A stretch of DNA of 64,000 nt from Buttiauxella gaviniae ATCC 51604 (GTDB taxonomy: Bacteria > Pseudomonadota > Gammaproteobacteria > Enterobacterales > Enterobacteriaceae), in contig NZ_LXEP01000026.1 in the NCBI RefSeq assembly GCF_001654835.1, forward strand, positions 1 through 64,000, in the 5' to 3' direction. This document shows, piece by piece, positions 8,915-18,151 of the stretch (its first letter is position 1; each line of letters starts with the position of its first letter). The notes beneath the pieces are model-generated. The model was not told the origin of the DNA. It did no database searches and saw only the letters and a list, made by a program, of their open reading frames with translations. The translations under genes and the position numbers were made by a program.

Positions 8915-11900
8915 ATGCGGTTTCTATTATATGTTTATCTGGCAGCAATGTTTTTCTTGAACATTTTTTCAGCCTACGGTGCTTCTCAGTTAATTGAGCT
9001 GAAAAGTAATTATCAACCATCGGCACTGGATATTCGTTTAACTGCCGATGAATCGCGCTGGCTGGCACGGAATAATACTCTGACAGTCGGCACCTGGCTG
9101 CCGGAAGTTTCTCCGATAGATTATGAAAGTGGTGGAGAACATTATCAGGGTGTTAATGCTGATTATCTCGCGCTATTACAAAAAAACCTGAAAATTAAAG
9201 TCGCTATCAAACAGTATGATAGCGAAAAAGAAGCCCTGGCAGCGCTCTCCCGAAATGAAGTGGATACTCTGCTCACGCAGTTATCTCAGCGCGAAGAAGT
9301 AGGGAGCGACTTGCTGCGAACCTCAGCATTGATCAAGACTTGGCCAACACTGGTCACATCCCTCAAAAACACCTTACTGCCGCTGGCAACAAATAAAAAA
9401 GTCACCCTTGCTTGTGTTCGTGATTGTTCATTTCTCGATGTGATTAAGGTGGCCTTTCCTAACGCAAAAATCACCTTTTATGATAGCGACTATCAGGCGC
9501 TGTCGTCTGTTATGTCAGGTCTTAACCAATATTTCATTGGTAATAATGTGACCACCGGTAATTGCATCTCGAAATATTTCTCACAATCGCTGGTCATCAC
9601 GCACTACTTTAACAAGCAGGAACAATATAACTATTTTGTCACCAGCCAGAATCAGCCGCTGTTGCGAAACATCCTTGAAAGTTTTATTAGCGCAATTAGT
9701 AATGAAACCCATATGCGAGTCATGCAGAACTGGCTAAATCGCGGCAACCTTTCTTACCTGAATACCCCGATACCATTCAGCAGCGAGGAAAAGAGTTGGC
9801 TTAAAAAGCACCCTAAAATCCGCGTGCTGGTGAATCCAAACTACCCACCGTTTACGCTTATCGATCACGATGGCGAACTGCGCGGCATCATGGCGGATTT
9901 GCTCAATATCGTCCAACTGCAAACCGGTCTTGAGTTTCAGCCAGTTATTGTTAATTCCAATAAAGAAATGGCTGAAAAAATGATGCCGGGTCAGTGGGAT
10001 ATGATCCCAGCCGCTACCCTCAGTAACCAGCCACAGAAATTTATCTCGTTTAGCGATCCGTTGATGAATGTCTCTTTCGTACTGGTTACCGCACACCGAG
10101 AAAATGCCAACGTAATGCTGGCAAAACCTCGGCGTATCGCCGTGGCAGCGGGGCATATTTTGACGCACGACCTCAAGCTTCGTTTCCCGCAGGCGACCTG
10201 GGTTGAAACGGATAATGTCAAAGTGGCGATGAAAATGGTCGAGGAGGGGGAGGTTGATGCGGCGATAACCACCGAGCTTTCCGCTCGTTACATGATTGAC
10301 CATTATTATCCGCAAAATATGCACTATACCCGGCTGCCAGGTATGCCCAGCGCGGCTCTTAGTTTTGCGATGGCGCGCGATGAGCCAGAACTGAAGTCTA
10401 TTTTAGGTAAAGCGCTGCAAGCCATTCCTCCGCGTGAAATTCTGCAAATGACGGAGAAGTGGTCGAAGATTTCCAGCGTGCAGATTGATACCTGGAGCCT
10501 TTACAGCAAACAGTTTTATCAGTTGGTTCTCTTCGCGCTGATGCTTATCGCCATCAGCCTGGGATGGGGACTATCTCTTTCGCGTGAAGTGCGTAAAAGA
10601 AAACAATCACAGCGGCAACTTGAAGAACAGCTGCATCTCAAAGAGGCGCTTTCTCACGAACTGGAGGCTGAAAAAGATAAAGCGATTCAGGCGACTAAAG
10701 CGAAAAGTCGTTTCCTTGCGAGTATGAGCCATGAGTTACGCACGCCCGTCAGCTCTATTGTGGGTTTCTTAGAATTGCTGTCGAGTTCGGATCTCAGCTC
10801 CAGCCAACGCAAAGAGGCGATAGCGCTTGCCGGGGCGACGGCGCAATCGCTGCTGGGGTTGATTGGTAAGATCCTTGATGTCGATAAAATTGAGTCAGGT
10901 AAATATCAAATTGCCCCACAGTGGACTGATTTAACTCAGCTTATTGACCTGCAATGCCACTCGTTTGATGCGCTGGCAAGGCAAAAAGGTATTACGTTGC
11001 GCTGCGTTAGCCATTTGGCTGCTAATGATCGGGTGCTGGTCGATCCGCAGGCTTTGCGACAAATCCTCACCAATTTGGTCGGTAATGCGCTGAAATTTAC
11101 TGAACAAGGGCATATTCAGGTGTCTGCTCGCCTGATCCCCGAAATGGATAAACACGGCACGTTAGTGATTACGGTAAGTGATACCGGTTGCGGGATTAGC
11201 CCGGAAGAGCAGGAAACGTTATTCCACCGCTACGTTCAGGCACGCCAGGGACGTGAACAGACGGGTTCTGGTCTGGGATTGGTTATCTGTAAAGAATTGG
11301 TCACGCTGATGGGAGGTACGCTTGAGATGAACAGCCGCCAGTCGCTGGGTACCACTTTTACGATAACGCTTGCGGTTGAAACTGCTCAACAATCGCTAAC
11401 ACCAACGCGCGATACGCCTGCTGCACTGTCGCCATTGCCGCGCTTATCGATTCTGATTGCGGACGATAACCCAACTAATCGCCTGCTACTCAAACGGCAG
11501 TTAAATACTATTGGTTTCAATGTTGATGAGGCTTGTGATGGCGAAGAAGCAGAAGCCAAAATTCTCAGCAAGCAGTACGACTTGTTGATAACTGACGTGA
11601 ATATGCCGAAAAAAGATGGCCTCGAACTGGCGGCGTCGTTACGTCGTCAAAATCAGCGGCTGCAAATCTGGGGGCTTACTGCGAGTGCCTTGCCTCAGTC
11701 ACGCGAACAGTGTCTGGAAAGTGGGATGAATCAGTGTCTGTTTAAGCCTGTATCGATTCAAACGCTGACCCATGAGCTTAGCAAACTCGATGTTGGCCGT
11801 TCAATGCCGTGTGTTACCCGGCATTTGAAACTCAGCATTTTGACCGAGAATACTGGGGGGGATCGGAAGTTGATGAATGAAATTCTGGAAACCTTCCGCG

Positions 11901-12157
11901 AAGCTTCGGCAAATGATTTGCAGGCTGCTGTGCGTTCAATAGAAGAAGATGAGCCGCAGATGTTTTTGCATGCGCTACATCGTCTGCATGGCTCGGCTCA
12001 AATACTGGAAATCACTGCTTTGCAAAAACTTTGTGAGCCGTTTGAGTCACGCCGCCATGATTCGCTACCGCTTGAGGAGCGACGGGAGGCGTTAGAAGAA
12101 ATTGCGACAATTATGCGGGAAATCGAGGTGGAGATAGAGAGCTTGATGAGCCACTGA
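8915..12157 (+). CDS. evgS: EvgS hybrid sensor kinase lacking the PAS domain
   Basis: A 1080-residue tripartite sensor kinase; E. coli EvgS has 1197. Order: signal/TM1, two periplasmic SBP_bac_3 (venus-flytrap) domains to about 525, TM2 at about 533-557, HisKA with H606 (MSHELRTP), HATPase (NLVGNALKF, DTGCGI, TGSGLGL), receiver with D894 (LITDVNMP), and HPt with H1025 (LHGSAQ). The entire PAS segment between TM2 and HisKA is missing: the coiled linker after TM2 (EEQLHLKEALS) runs straight into EAEKDKAIQATKAKS, which in E. coli follows the PAS. All phosphorelay residues are kept, so the kinase looks functional. EvgS senses acid and alkali metals; the PAS is tied to redox control. Confidence 0.95.
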   Translation: MRFLLYVYLAAMFFLNIFSAYGASQLIELKSNYQPSALDIRLTADESRWLARNNTLTVGTWLPEVSPIDYESGGEHYQGVNADYLALLQKNLKIKVAIKQYDSEKEALAALSRNEVDTLLTQLSQREEVGSDLLRTSALIKTWPTLVTSLKNTLLPLATNKKVTLACVRDCSFLDVIKVAFPNAKITFYDSDYQALSSVMSGLNQYFIGNNVTTGNCISKYFSQSLVITHYFNKQEQYNYFVTSQNQPLLRNILESFISAISNETHMRVMQNWLNRGNLSYLNTPIPFSSEEKSWLKKHPKIRVLVNPNYPPFTLIDHDGELRGIMADLLNIVQLQTGLEFQPVIVNSNKEMAEKMMPGQWDMIPAATLSNQPQKFISFSDPLMNVSFVLVTAHRENANVMLAKPRRIAVAAGHILTHDLKLRFPQATWVETDNVKVAMKMVEEGEVDAAITTELSARYMIDHYYPQNMHYTRLPGMPSAALSFAMARDEPELKSILGKALQAIPPREILQMTEKWSKISSVQIDTWSLYSKQFYQLVLFALMLIAISLGWGLSLSREVRKRKQSQRQLEEQLHLKEALSHELEAEKDKAIQATKAKSRFLASMSHELRTPVSSIVGFLELLSSSDLSSSQRKEAIALAGATAQSLLGLIGKILDVDKIESGKYQIAPQWTDLTQLIDLQCHSFDALARQKGITLRCVSHLAANDRVLVDPQALRQILTNLVGNALKFTEQGHIQVSARLIPEMDKHGTLVITVSDTGCGISPEEQETLFHRYVQARQGREQTGSGLGLVICKELVTLMGGTLEMNSRQSLGTTFTITLAVETAQQSLTPTRDTPAALSPLPRLSILIADDNPTNRLLLKRQLNTIGFNVDEACDGEEAEAKILSKQYDLLITDVNMPKKDGLELAASLRRQNQRLQIWGLTASALPQSREQCLESGMNQCLFKPVSIQTLTHELSKLDVGRSMPCVTRHLKLSILTENTGGDRKLMNEILETFREASANDLQAAVRSIEEDEPQMFLHALHRLHGSAQILEITALQKLCEPFESRRHDSLPLEERREALEEIATIMREIEVEIESLMSH

Positions 12158-12221
12158 GATTGAATGGTCGGGCAGTTATCGCCCGACCATTCCCCGCGTG
12201 CACTCTCAATACAAACGCAGA

Positions 12222-12854
12222 TTAGTTGCTGGCAGCAAACATTTCGCTATCAACTACGATACCGTCTTCAGCACCTTTCAGTACCAAATTCGCTTCGTAG
12301 TATTTACCGTCTGCCAGCAGTTTTTTGGCCTGAGCAACCGCTTTACGGGTCTGGTTAAGTGGCATCAGATACTGATTTTCCATCACGCCAATACCAGCCA
12401 GACGTAAGGTATCCATCGCACCTTTCTGGTCACCTTTTGCCAGTTTTTCATTAGCAGATTTGATGGCGGTCTCTTTTGCTGGGGTTGCAATATAGTCTTC
12501 AGACAGCGCTACGGTTGCGTTAATGATCACGTATTGATCGTCGATCATTTTCGCTTTGGCGTCGGTTTTAACAAATTTCTTCCAGTCAGCGCTGTCATCT
12601 TTAAGCAAAGTTGCTGCGTCGTCGGTCAATTTCTTCGCGCTGGCTGGTTCACCGTGGAATAGCGCCAGGCGTGCAAACTGAATATCACGCATTGCATTGG
12701 CACCCTGAACCGCAACTTGCATCACATCAGCCGCTTCTTTTTGGATTTGTGCGGTTGCCGCAGCGGTCTGTGCTGAGGTTGCAGTCGCTGCAGCTAATAC
12801 AGGTGCAGAACTCATCATAGTTGCCAACAGGCCTGCCAGAATTAATTTTTTCAT
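12222..12854 (-). CDS. yfdX: YfdX family periplasmic acid-stress protein
   Basis: A 210-residue exported protein homologous to E. coli YfdX, which is strongly induced by EvgA. The signal peptide MKKLILAGLLATMMSSAPVLA ends near residue 22. The mature part is alpha-helical and keeps the family stretches MRDIQFARLALFHGEP, VMENQYLMPL and ANLVLKGAEDGI. The start at 12854 is chosen from AAGGAG 6 nt upstream and the signal peptide. YfdX from Salmonella has been described as chaperone-like. It stands alone here, without the frc-oxc-yfdVE genes that follow it in E. coli, and is transcribed away from hdeD across a shared palindromic region. Confidence 0.92.
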   Translation of the reverse strand: MKKLILAGLLATMMSSAPVLAAATATSAQTAAATAQIQKEAADVMQVAVQGANAMRDIQFARLALFHGEPASAKKLTDDAATLLKDDSADWKKFVKTDAKAKMIDDQYVIINATVALSEDYIATPAKETAIKSANEKLAKGDQKGAMDTLRLAGIGVMENQYLMPLNQTRKAVAQAKKLLADGKYYEANLVLKGAEDGIVVDSEMFAASN

Positions 12855-12952
12855 TATCTTCTCCTTAATAAAATAGGTGTTAATCACCAAACGCCACCAG
12901 AATAAAAAATAAGTATCACAATGAAAATCAGAGCGCCGAATGAATAATGCAA

Positions 12953-13000
12953 GCTGAGTCTTACATATGTCAGAAGACGCAGACAGATGTCAGACTCAGC
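12953..13000. promoter_or_regulatory. 48-bp palindromic operator, candidate EvgA site
   Basis: Two 20-bp arms, 12953-12972 and 12981-13000, are inverted copies agreeing at 18 of 20 positions. Each arm contains a palindrome of the form TCTKACATATGTCAGA (left copy at 12959-12974), resembling the EvgA box TTCYTACA-N-TGTARGAA. A TATAAC hexamer at 13002-13007 is a plausible -10 for hdeD, placing the repeat over its -35 region. The element lies between divergent yfdX and hdeD and could control both. EvgA binding is inferred. Confidence 0.55.
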
Positions 13001-13085
13001 GTATAACAATGACTCTTCACTCTTATTTACTCCGCAGCCAGGTGGGTACTACTATTTCAGCCATTGAAATTACGGCGGAGATAAT

Positions 13086-13688
13086 ATGTTCATCTTTAAC
13101 CAATATAGAATGAAGGCACTGAGTGAAGCTTCTCGTCTTTATTATAAAAAACATGCTCTGGTCATGGCGGTGCTGCTGCTTATATGTGGTGCTTGCTGTC
13201 TTATCTATCCATTTATGTCCGGACTGTATCTCAGTTATATCATTGGCATGATGTTTATGGTTTGCGGCTTTTATACTCTTTACTGCCTGGTTGTCTTTCG
13301 CCAACAGCACTGGAAATCAAAATTTGTCAGTGCGATTTTCGCTCTCGCCTGGTTGTTGTTGGGTTACAGCTTCGTCGCCAATCCAATGGTTGGGATGAAC
13401 TCTTTATCGATAGTATTTTGTTGTCTGTTCATTATCGGTGGCGTTTCACGCATCGTTTCTGGCTTCACTATGCGCGGCCGTTCCGGGGCTATCTGGAACA
13501 TTTTTATCGGTATTTTTGACCTGCTGATTGCCGCCATCTGGCTTGGCATGAACCCTGAGCAGTCTTATCTATTCACCACTGCTTTTATTGGCCTGGAGAT
13601 GATCTTCAGTGCCGGGAGTTTTATCTCTTTGCGTAAGAAGTTGGCGCTGGCACAACCTAAACGACTGGCGTCAAAAGATTCAAAATAA
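13086..13688 (+). CDS. hdeD: HdeD family acid-resistance membrane protein
   Basis: A 200-residue inner-membrane protein of the HdeD/DUF308 family (E. coli HdeD has 190). About six hydrophobic segments, arranged as three repeated two-helix units, run from residue 20 to 185 (VMAVLLLICGACCLIYPF, LAWLLLGYSFVANP, IGIFDLLIAAIWLG). HdeD contributes to acid resistance at high cell density. GGCGGAG lies 5 nt before the ATG. It heads a probable operon hdeD-hdeB-gadB-gadC, so membrane, periplasmic and decarboxylase parts of acid resistance are made together. Confidence 0.88.
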   Translation: MFIFNQYRMKALSEASRLYYKKHALVMAVLLLICGACCLIYPFMSGLYLSYIIGMMFMVCGFYTLYCLVVFRQQHWKSKFVSAIFALAWLLLGYSFVANPMVGMNSLSIVFCCLFIIGGVSRIVSGFTMRGRSGAIWNIFIGIFDLLIAAIWLGMNPEQSYLFTTAFIGLEMIFSAGSFISLRKKLALAQPKRLASKDSK

Positions 13689-13703
13689 CCACTGGAATAA
13701 TTT

Positions 13704-14006
13704 ATGAATATTAAAGTAAGTATCTCGATAATTATTGCTGCTGCGGCGCTTTCTACTTCTATTAATTCTGCTTTTGCCGAACAGGAAACGACGCCACAAA
13801 ATATGACTTGTCAGGAATTTATGGATATGAATCCGAAATCCATGACGCCAATCGCCTTTTGGGTAGTCAATAGAAATACTGATTTTAAAGGTGGTGATTA
13901 TGTTCACTGGCATGAAGTCGAAACCGTAGCGGTGCCGAAAATATTCAAGCAATGTCAAAAGACACCACATGCCAAACTGGGTGAAATAACTCCAGCCCTA
14001 AAGTAA
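13704..14006 (+). CDS. hdeB: HdeB-type periplasmic acid chaperone
   Basis: A 100-residue exported protein. The signal peptide ends near A25 (NSAFA-EQ). The mature sequence matches HdeB more than HdeA: MTCQEFMDMNPKSMTPIAFW aligns closely with E. coli HdeB. Two cysteines, in MTCQEF and KQCQKT, would form the single conserved disulfide. HdeA/HdeB proteins unfold at low pH and bind denatured periplasmic proteins. HdeB acts at milder acidity than HdeA. No separate hdeA is present in the window. It lies 15 nt after hdeD and 38 nt before gadB. Confidence 0.87.
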   Translation: MNIKVSISIIIAAAALSTSINSAFAEQETTPQNMTCQEFMDMNPKSMTPIAFWVVNRNTDFKGGDYVHWHEVETVAVPKIFKQCQKTPHAKLGEITPALK

Positions 14007-14044
14007 CTGAATAATAAATTTATCTGATACGAAAAGGATTAATT

Positions 14045-15448
14045 ATGACTATGCTCATTCAACCCGCTGAAAATGAAAATGAAAATGACGATGTTTATGC
14101 ATCTGTAGAATTATCCACTTCACTGCCAAAAACCCAATTCCCGGTTCAAGAAAGCAATCCACGTAATGTTTTTCATGCCATTCATGACGAACTGATGCTT
14201 GATGGCAATTCACGCCAGAATCTGGCGACCTTCTGCCAGACCTGGGTGGATGATGAGATTCGCCAGTTAATGGATCTCTCCATCGATAAGAACATGATTG
14301 ATAAGGACGAGTACCCGCAAACAGCTGAACTGGAACAGCGCTGCGTGAATATGCTCGCTGACCTTTGGCATTCTCCAGCAGCCACCGATACGCTCGGTTG
14401 CTCAACCATCGGTTCTTCTGAAGCCGCGATGCTTGGTGGCCTGGCGCTGAAATGGCGCTGGCGCAAACGCCGTGAACTGGCCGGAAAATCTACTGATAAA
14501 CCAAACATGGTGTGTGGCCCGGTACAAATCTGCTGGCACAAATTCGCCCGCTACTTTGATGTTGAACTGCGCGAAGTGCCACTGGAAGGTAATCGCCTGA
14601 TGATGACGGCGGAAGAAGCACTGAAATATGTCGATGAGAACACCATCGGTGTGGTGCCGACTTTGGGTATTACCTTCACCTGCCAGTACGAGCCAGTGAA
14701 AGAAATTCACGATGCGCTCGATGATCTGTTCGAGAAAACCGGGCTTGATATTCCAATGCATGTGGATGCCGCAAGCGGTGGTTTCCTTGCTCCGTTCTGC
14801 GCGCCGGAAATCGATTGGGACTTCCGTCTACCGCGTGTGAAATCCATTAACGCATCTGGCCACAAATTTGGTCTTGCGCCACTTGGTGCCGGTTGGGTGG
14901 TATGGCGTGAAAAACAGGACCTGCCAGAGGAGCTTATCTTTAACGTTAACTACCTCGGCGGCAATATGCCGACCTTTGCGCTGAACTTCTCGCGTCCTGG
15001 TGGGCAAATTGTCGCGCAGTATTACAACTTCTTGCGCCTGGGCCGCGAAGGCTATCGCAAAATTCACATGGCCTGTTACGAGACTGCGCAGTATCTGGCT
15101 CGAGAAATTGCCGCGATTGGTCCATTCGAGATTATTTTTGATGGCAGCCACCTGAACGGTATCCCGGCGCTGACCTGGGCACTGAAAACTGACCATCAGA
15201 ATGATGGATACACTCTGTATGACCTGGCTGACCGCTTACGTAGCCGTGGCTGGCAGGTGCCTGCTTACTCCATGCCAACTCATCGTGAAGACTTAGTGGT
15301 GCAGCGCATCCTGGTCCGTCACGGGATGAGTACCGACCTGGCTGAATTGCTGATTGCCGATCTGAAACGCACTCTTGAGGCGTTGGAGAAAAATCCGGTT
15401 ACGCATTCGCTGACCGCCGAAGAAGCGGGTGGCTTCAACCACGCATAA
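14045..15448 (+). CDS. gadB: Glutamate decarboxylase
   Basis: A 467-residue PLP enzyme converting glutamate plus a proton to GABA and CO2. The PLP Lys lies in [13 protein letters not shown] (near residue 276), and [13 protein letters not shown] is the cofactor pocket. The penultimate residue is His (FNHA), as in E. coli GadB (FKHT), where that His blocks the active site at neutral pH, so pH gating may be kept. The N-terminus is more diverged than the core: it contains a repetitive acidic run (ENENENDD) rather than the E. coli N-terminal helix that drives membrane attachment. GadC follows directly. Confidence 0.95.
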   Translation: MTMLIQPAENENENDDVYASVELSTSLPKTQFPVQESNPRNVFHAIHDELMLDGNSRQNLATFCQTWVDDEIRQLMDLSIDKNMIDKDEYPQTAELEQRCVNMLADLWHSPAATDTLGCSTIGSSEAAMLGGLALKWRWRKRRELAGKSTDKPNMVCGPVQICWHKFARYFDVELREVPLEGNRLMMTAEEALKYVDENTIGVVPTLGITFTCQYEPVKEIHDALDDLFEKTGLDIPMHVDAASGGFLAPFCAPEIDWDFRLPRVKSINASGHKFGLAPLGAGWVVWREKQDLPEELIFNVNYLGGNMPTFALNFSRPGGQIVAQYYNFLRLGREGYRKIHMACYETAQYLAREIAAIGPFEIIFDGSHLNGIPALTWALKTDHQNDGYTLYDLADRLRSRGWQVPAYSMPTHREDLVVQRILVRHGMSTDLAELLIADLKRTLEALEKNPVTHSLTAEEAGGFNHA

Positions 15449-15475
15449 GACACTTTCTTATCAATTAACCAAAAA

Positions 15476-15501
15476 CATCCGCAGGCTTCTGCTTGCGGAT
15501 G
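15476..15501 (+). promoter_or_regulatory. Hairpin between gadB and gadC
   Basis: CATCCGCA (15476-15483) and TGCGGATG (15494-15501) form a perfect 8-bp stem with a 10-nt loop. It ends just before the gadC ribosome site GGAGAG (15503-15508). It may stabilise gadB mRNA or tune gadC translation; no U-run follows, so it is not an intrinsic terminator. Confidence 0.5.
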
Positions 15502-15512
15502 CGGAGAGACTT

Positions 15513-17033
15513 ATGTCCACCACAACGACAAATGCCCCTGCAAGGTCACTAACTTTGCTTGGCTTTTTCGCTATTACCGCTTCGATGGTGATGGCGGTTT
15601 ATGAATATCCTACGTTTGCCACTTCCGGTTTTAGCCTGATTTTCTTCCTGCTGATGGGCGGGGTTTTCTGGTTTATTCCCGTTGGTTTGTGCGCTGCTGA
15701 AATGGCAACCGTTGAAGGCTGGGAAGAGGGCGGTTTATTTGCCTGGGTTTCCAATACGCTTGGTGAACGCTGGGGGTTTGCGGCGATTTCATTTAGCTAT
15801 TTGCAAATCGCCATCGGTTTTATTCCGATGCTCTATTTTGTGCTCGGCGCGCTCTCATACATCCTTAACTGGCCTGCGCTAAATACCGATCCGCTGGTGA
15901 AAACCATCGCAGCCCTGATAATTTTATGGGGCCTGGCACTTACACAATTTAAAGGTACACGCTACACCGCGCGTATTGCTAAAGCGGGTTTCTTCTTTGG
16001 GATTTTATTCCCGGCAATCGTGTTGGTGGGGCTGGCAGTCGCCTGGTTGTATAACGGCCAACCGCTGGCAATTGAAATGTCGGCCGCGACTTTCTTCCCT
16101 GATTTTTCGCAAATTGGCACATTAGTGGTGTTTGTGGCATTTGTGCTCAGTTATATGGGCGTTGAAGCTTCAGCGACTCACGTCAATGAGATGACCAACC
16201 CGGCGCGTGATTACCCACTGGCTATGATTCTGTTGGTGATTGCCGCCATTGTACTTAGCTCGATTGGCGGTCTGTCAGTCGCGGCGGTTATTCCGCATGA
16301 TGAAATCAACCTCTCCGCTGGGGTGATGCAGGCATTTAGTTCTCTGATTGGTTATTACGGCCCAGGTTTTGAATGGGCGGTGCGTGTCATTGCGGCATTG
16401 CTGATGTTGGGTGTGTTAGCCGAAATTGCTTCGTGGATTGTCGGCCCTTCTCGCGGCATGTTAGTGACAGCACGACAAGGTCTGCTGCCTGCGCGTTTTG
16501 CCAAAGTGAATAAAAACGGCGTACCTGTAGCACTGGTGATCTCTCAGTTGATCATCACTTCCATTGCGCTGATTGTCCTTACCAATACTGGCGGCGGTAG
16601 CAATATGTCATTCCTCGTGGCTCTGTCACTTACCGTAGTTATCTATCTATGCAGTTATCTGATGTTGTTCCTCGGGTATATCCAACTGGTGCGTAAACAG
16701 CGTGATAGAAAACGTGCCTTCCAGGTTCCAGGTGGGAAACCGGTGAAACTGGCTATCGCCTGTTCAGGGTTGGTGGTGTCGGTGCTGGCGTTTATTGTGT
16801 CATTTATTCCGCCAAGTTCTCTACCCGGTGCCCACGCCCACGATGTGTATGGCGGTCTGCTGATTGTCTGTTTTGTACTGGTGTTTATTCTGCCGTTTAA
16901 CGTCTATCTGTTCCGCGATAAAACCATTAAAAGTCATGCACCGGACCTGGTTCATGTAAAAGTCGATAATGCGCCAGAAGGGCACTTTGCCGTGCATCCG
17001 AAAGCGCGTCCTTCACATCTTCCTAAACCTTAA
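15513..17033 (+). CDS. gadC: Glutamate/GABA antiporter
   Basis: A 506-residue APC-superfamily antiporter (E. coli GadC has 511) that exchanges external glutamate for internal GABA and so exports the proton consumed by GadB. About twelve TM segments run from residue 15 to 470. Hallmarks are [15 protein letters not shown] near the N-terminus, [17 protein letters not shown], and [16 protein letters not shown]. The C-terminal tail, which acts as a pH plug in E. coli, is present and rich in His, Pro and basic residues ([18 protein letters not shown]). The ATG at 15513 with GGAGAG upstream is preferred over the upstream in-frame start at 15429 inside gadB. Confidence 0.94.
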   Translation: MSTTTTNAPARSLTLLGFFAITASMVMAVYEYPTFATSGFSLIFFLLMGGVFWFIPVGLCAAEMATVEGWEEGGLFAWVSNTLGERWGFAAISFSYLQIAIGFIPMLYFVLGALSYILNWPALNTDPLVKTIAALIILWGLALTQFKGTRYTARIAKAGFFFGILFPAIVLVGLAVAWLYNGQPLAIEMSAATFFPDFSQIGTLVVFVAFVLSYMGVEASATHVNEMTNPARDYPLAMILLVIAAIVLSSIGGLSVAAVIPHDEINLSAGVMQAFSSLIGYYGPGFEWAVRVIAALLMLGVLAEIASWIVGPSRGMLVTARQGLLPARFAKVNKNGVPVALVISQLIITSIALIVLTNTGGGSNMSFLVALSLTVVIYLCSYLMLFLGYIQLVRKQRDRKRAFQVPGGKPVKLAIACSGLVVSVLAFIVSFIPPSSLPGAHAHDVYGGLLIVCFVLVFILPFNVYLFRDKTIKSHAPDLVHVKVDNAPEGHFAVHPKARPSHLPKP

Positions 17034-17044
17034 ATTAAACGTCG

Positions 17045-17073
17045 TGCCATCCACCACGCAAAGTGTGGATGGC
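17045..17073 (+). terminator. Hairpin after gadC
   Basis: GCCATCCAC (17045-17053) pairs with GTGGATGGC (17065-17073). The T-rich TATTTTTCTTT begins some 10 nt further on, so this is a weak intrinsic terminator or a REP-like palindrome. Confidence 0.4.
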
Positions 17074-17150
17074 GCTATCGCTATTTTTCTTTATTGAAGG
17101 ATAATGGTCGATTCTGAAACGACAGTTTAATTTTGGTTAAGGGAAGAGGC

Positions 17151-18086
17151 GTGAGTAATAACGTTTCACGGTTTACTAATAAGAAAATCGCATGGATGGG
17201 GGCTGCTTTTTGTTGCCTGTTATGGGGTAGTGCTTACCCGGCAATTAAAAACGGCTATGAAATATTTCAGATAGCGACGGACGACCTGCCTGGCAAAATT
17301 GTCTTTGCCGGATACCGCTTTGTGATTGCTGGCTTGTTGTTGCTGGCATTTGCATTTTTACAGGGTAAGCCGATTGCTCGTTTGTCGCGCCAGCAGTGTT
17401 CCCAGCTGGCCGCACTAGGCGTCACACAAACCGCAATTCAATACATTTTCTTCTATATTGGCCTTGCGTACACCACCGGTGTCAAAGGCTCAATTATGAA
17501 TGCCACCGGTACTTTCTTTAGCGTGTTACTGGCGCATTTTATCTACCAAAACGACAAGCTCAGCATCAACAAGGTGGTGGGTTGCGTGCTCGGTTTTGCC
17601 GGTGTGATGGTGGTCAACTTCAACAGCCAGTTGATGGACTTTAGCTTCAGCCTGATGGGCGACGGTTTCGTGGTGCTGGCGGCGTTTATTCTTTCTGCCG
17701 CGTCGTTGTACGGTAAGCGTATTTCGCAAACTATGGATGCGACGATTATGACCGGCTGGCAACTGGCTATTGGTGGCCTTGTGCTGACGGCTGGCGGCTA
17801 TGCCTGCGGCGGTACGCTTGCGTTTCATGGGTGGGAATCGGTGGCCATTCTGGGTTACCTGGCGCTGTTATCATCCGTGGCGTTTGCACTGTGGAGCCTG
17901 CTGCTCAAACACAACCGTGTGGGCATGATTGCACCATTTAACTTCCTGATCCCGGTATCTGGTGCGGTATTGTCGGCAATCTTCCTGCAAGAGAGCATTC
18001 TTGAGTGGCGTTATGCGCTGGCGCTTGTGCTGGTGTGCTTCGGGATTTGGCGGGTTAACGTGGTACGTGGCAGTCGGGTGAATTAG
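17151..18086 (+). CDS. EamA/DMT family transporter
   Basis: A 311-residue membrane protein of the drug/metabolite transporter superfamily: ten hydrophobic segments in two EamA repeats, with CLLWGSAYPAIKNGYE at the start of the first. The substrate is unknown. A GTG at 17151 is chosen because the purine-rich AGGGAAGAGG stands just upstream; the TTG at 17133 is the longer option. It follows gadC by about 120 bp on the same strand with a weak hairpin between, so it may be a loosely linked member of the acid block, perhaps exporting an amine or amino acid. Confidence 0.8.
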   Translation: MSNNVSRFTNKKIAWMGAAFCCLLWGSAYPAIKNGYEIFQIATDDLPGKIVFAGYRFVIAGLLLLAFAFLQGKPIARLSRQQCSQLAALGVTQTAIQYIFFYIGLAYTTGVKGSIMNATGTFFSVLLAHFIYQNDKLSINKVVGCVLGFAGVMVVNFNSQLMDFSFSLMGDGFVVLAAFILSAASLYGKRISQTMDATIMTGWQLAIGGLVLTAGGYACGGTLAFHGWESVAILGYLALLSSVAFALWSLLLKHNRVGMIAPFNFLIPVSGAVLSAIFLQESILEWRYALALVLVCFGIWRVNVVRGSRVN

Positions 18087-18151
18087 AACCAGGCAAAATC
18101 ATTAAATGCAGGCCATTATTTATCTATCTTTTACCGATAAAGGGCCTGCAA

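Noticed and set aside
15429..15512. Upstream in-frame extension of gadC into gadB
   Set aside because: The extension overlaps the gadB end and the hairpin, has no ribosome site, and makes the N-terminus unlike that of GadC; the ATG at 15513 has GGAGAG upstream.
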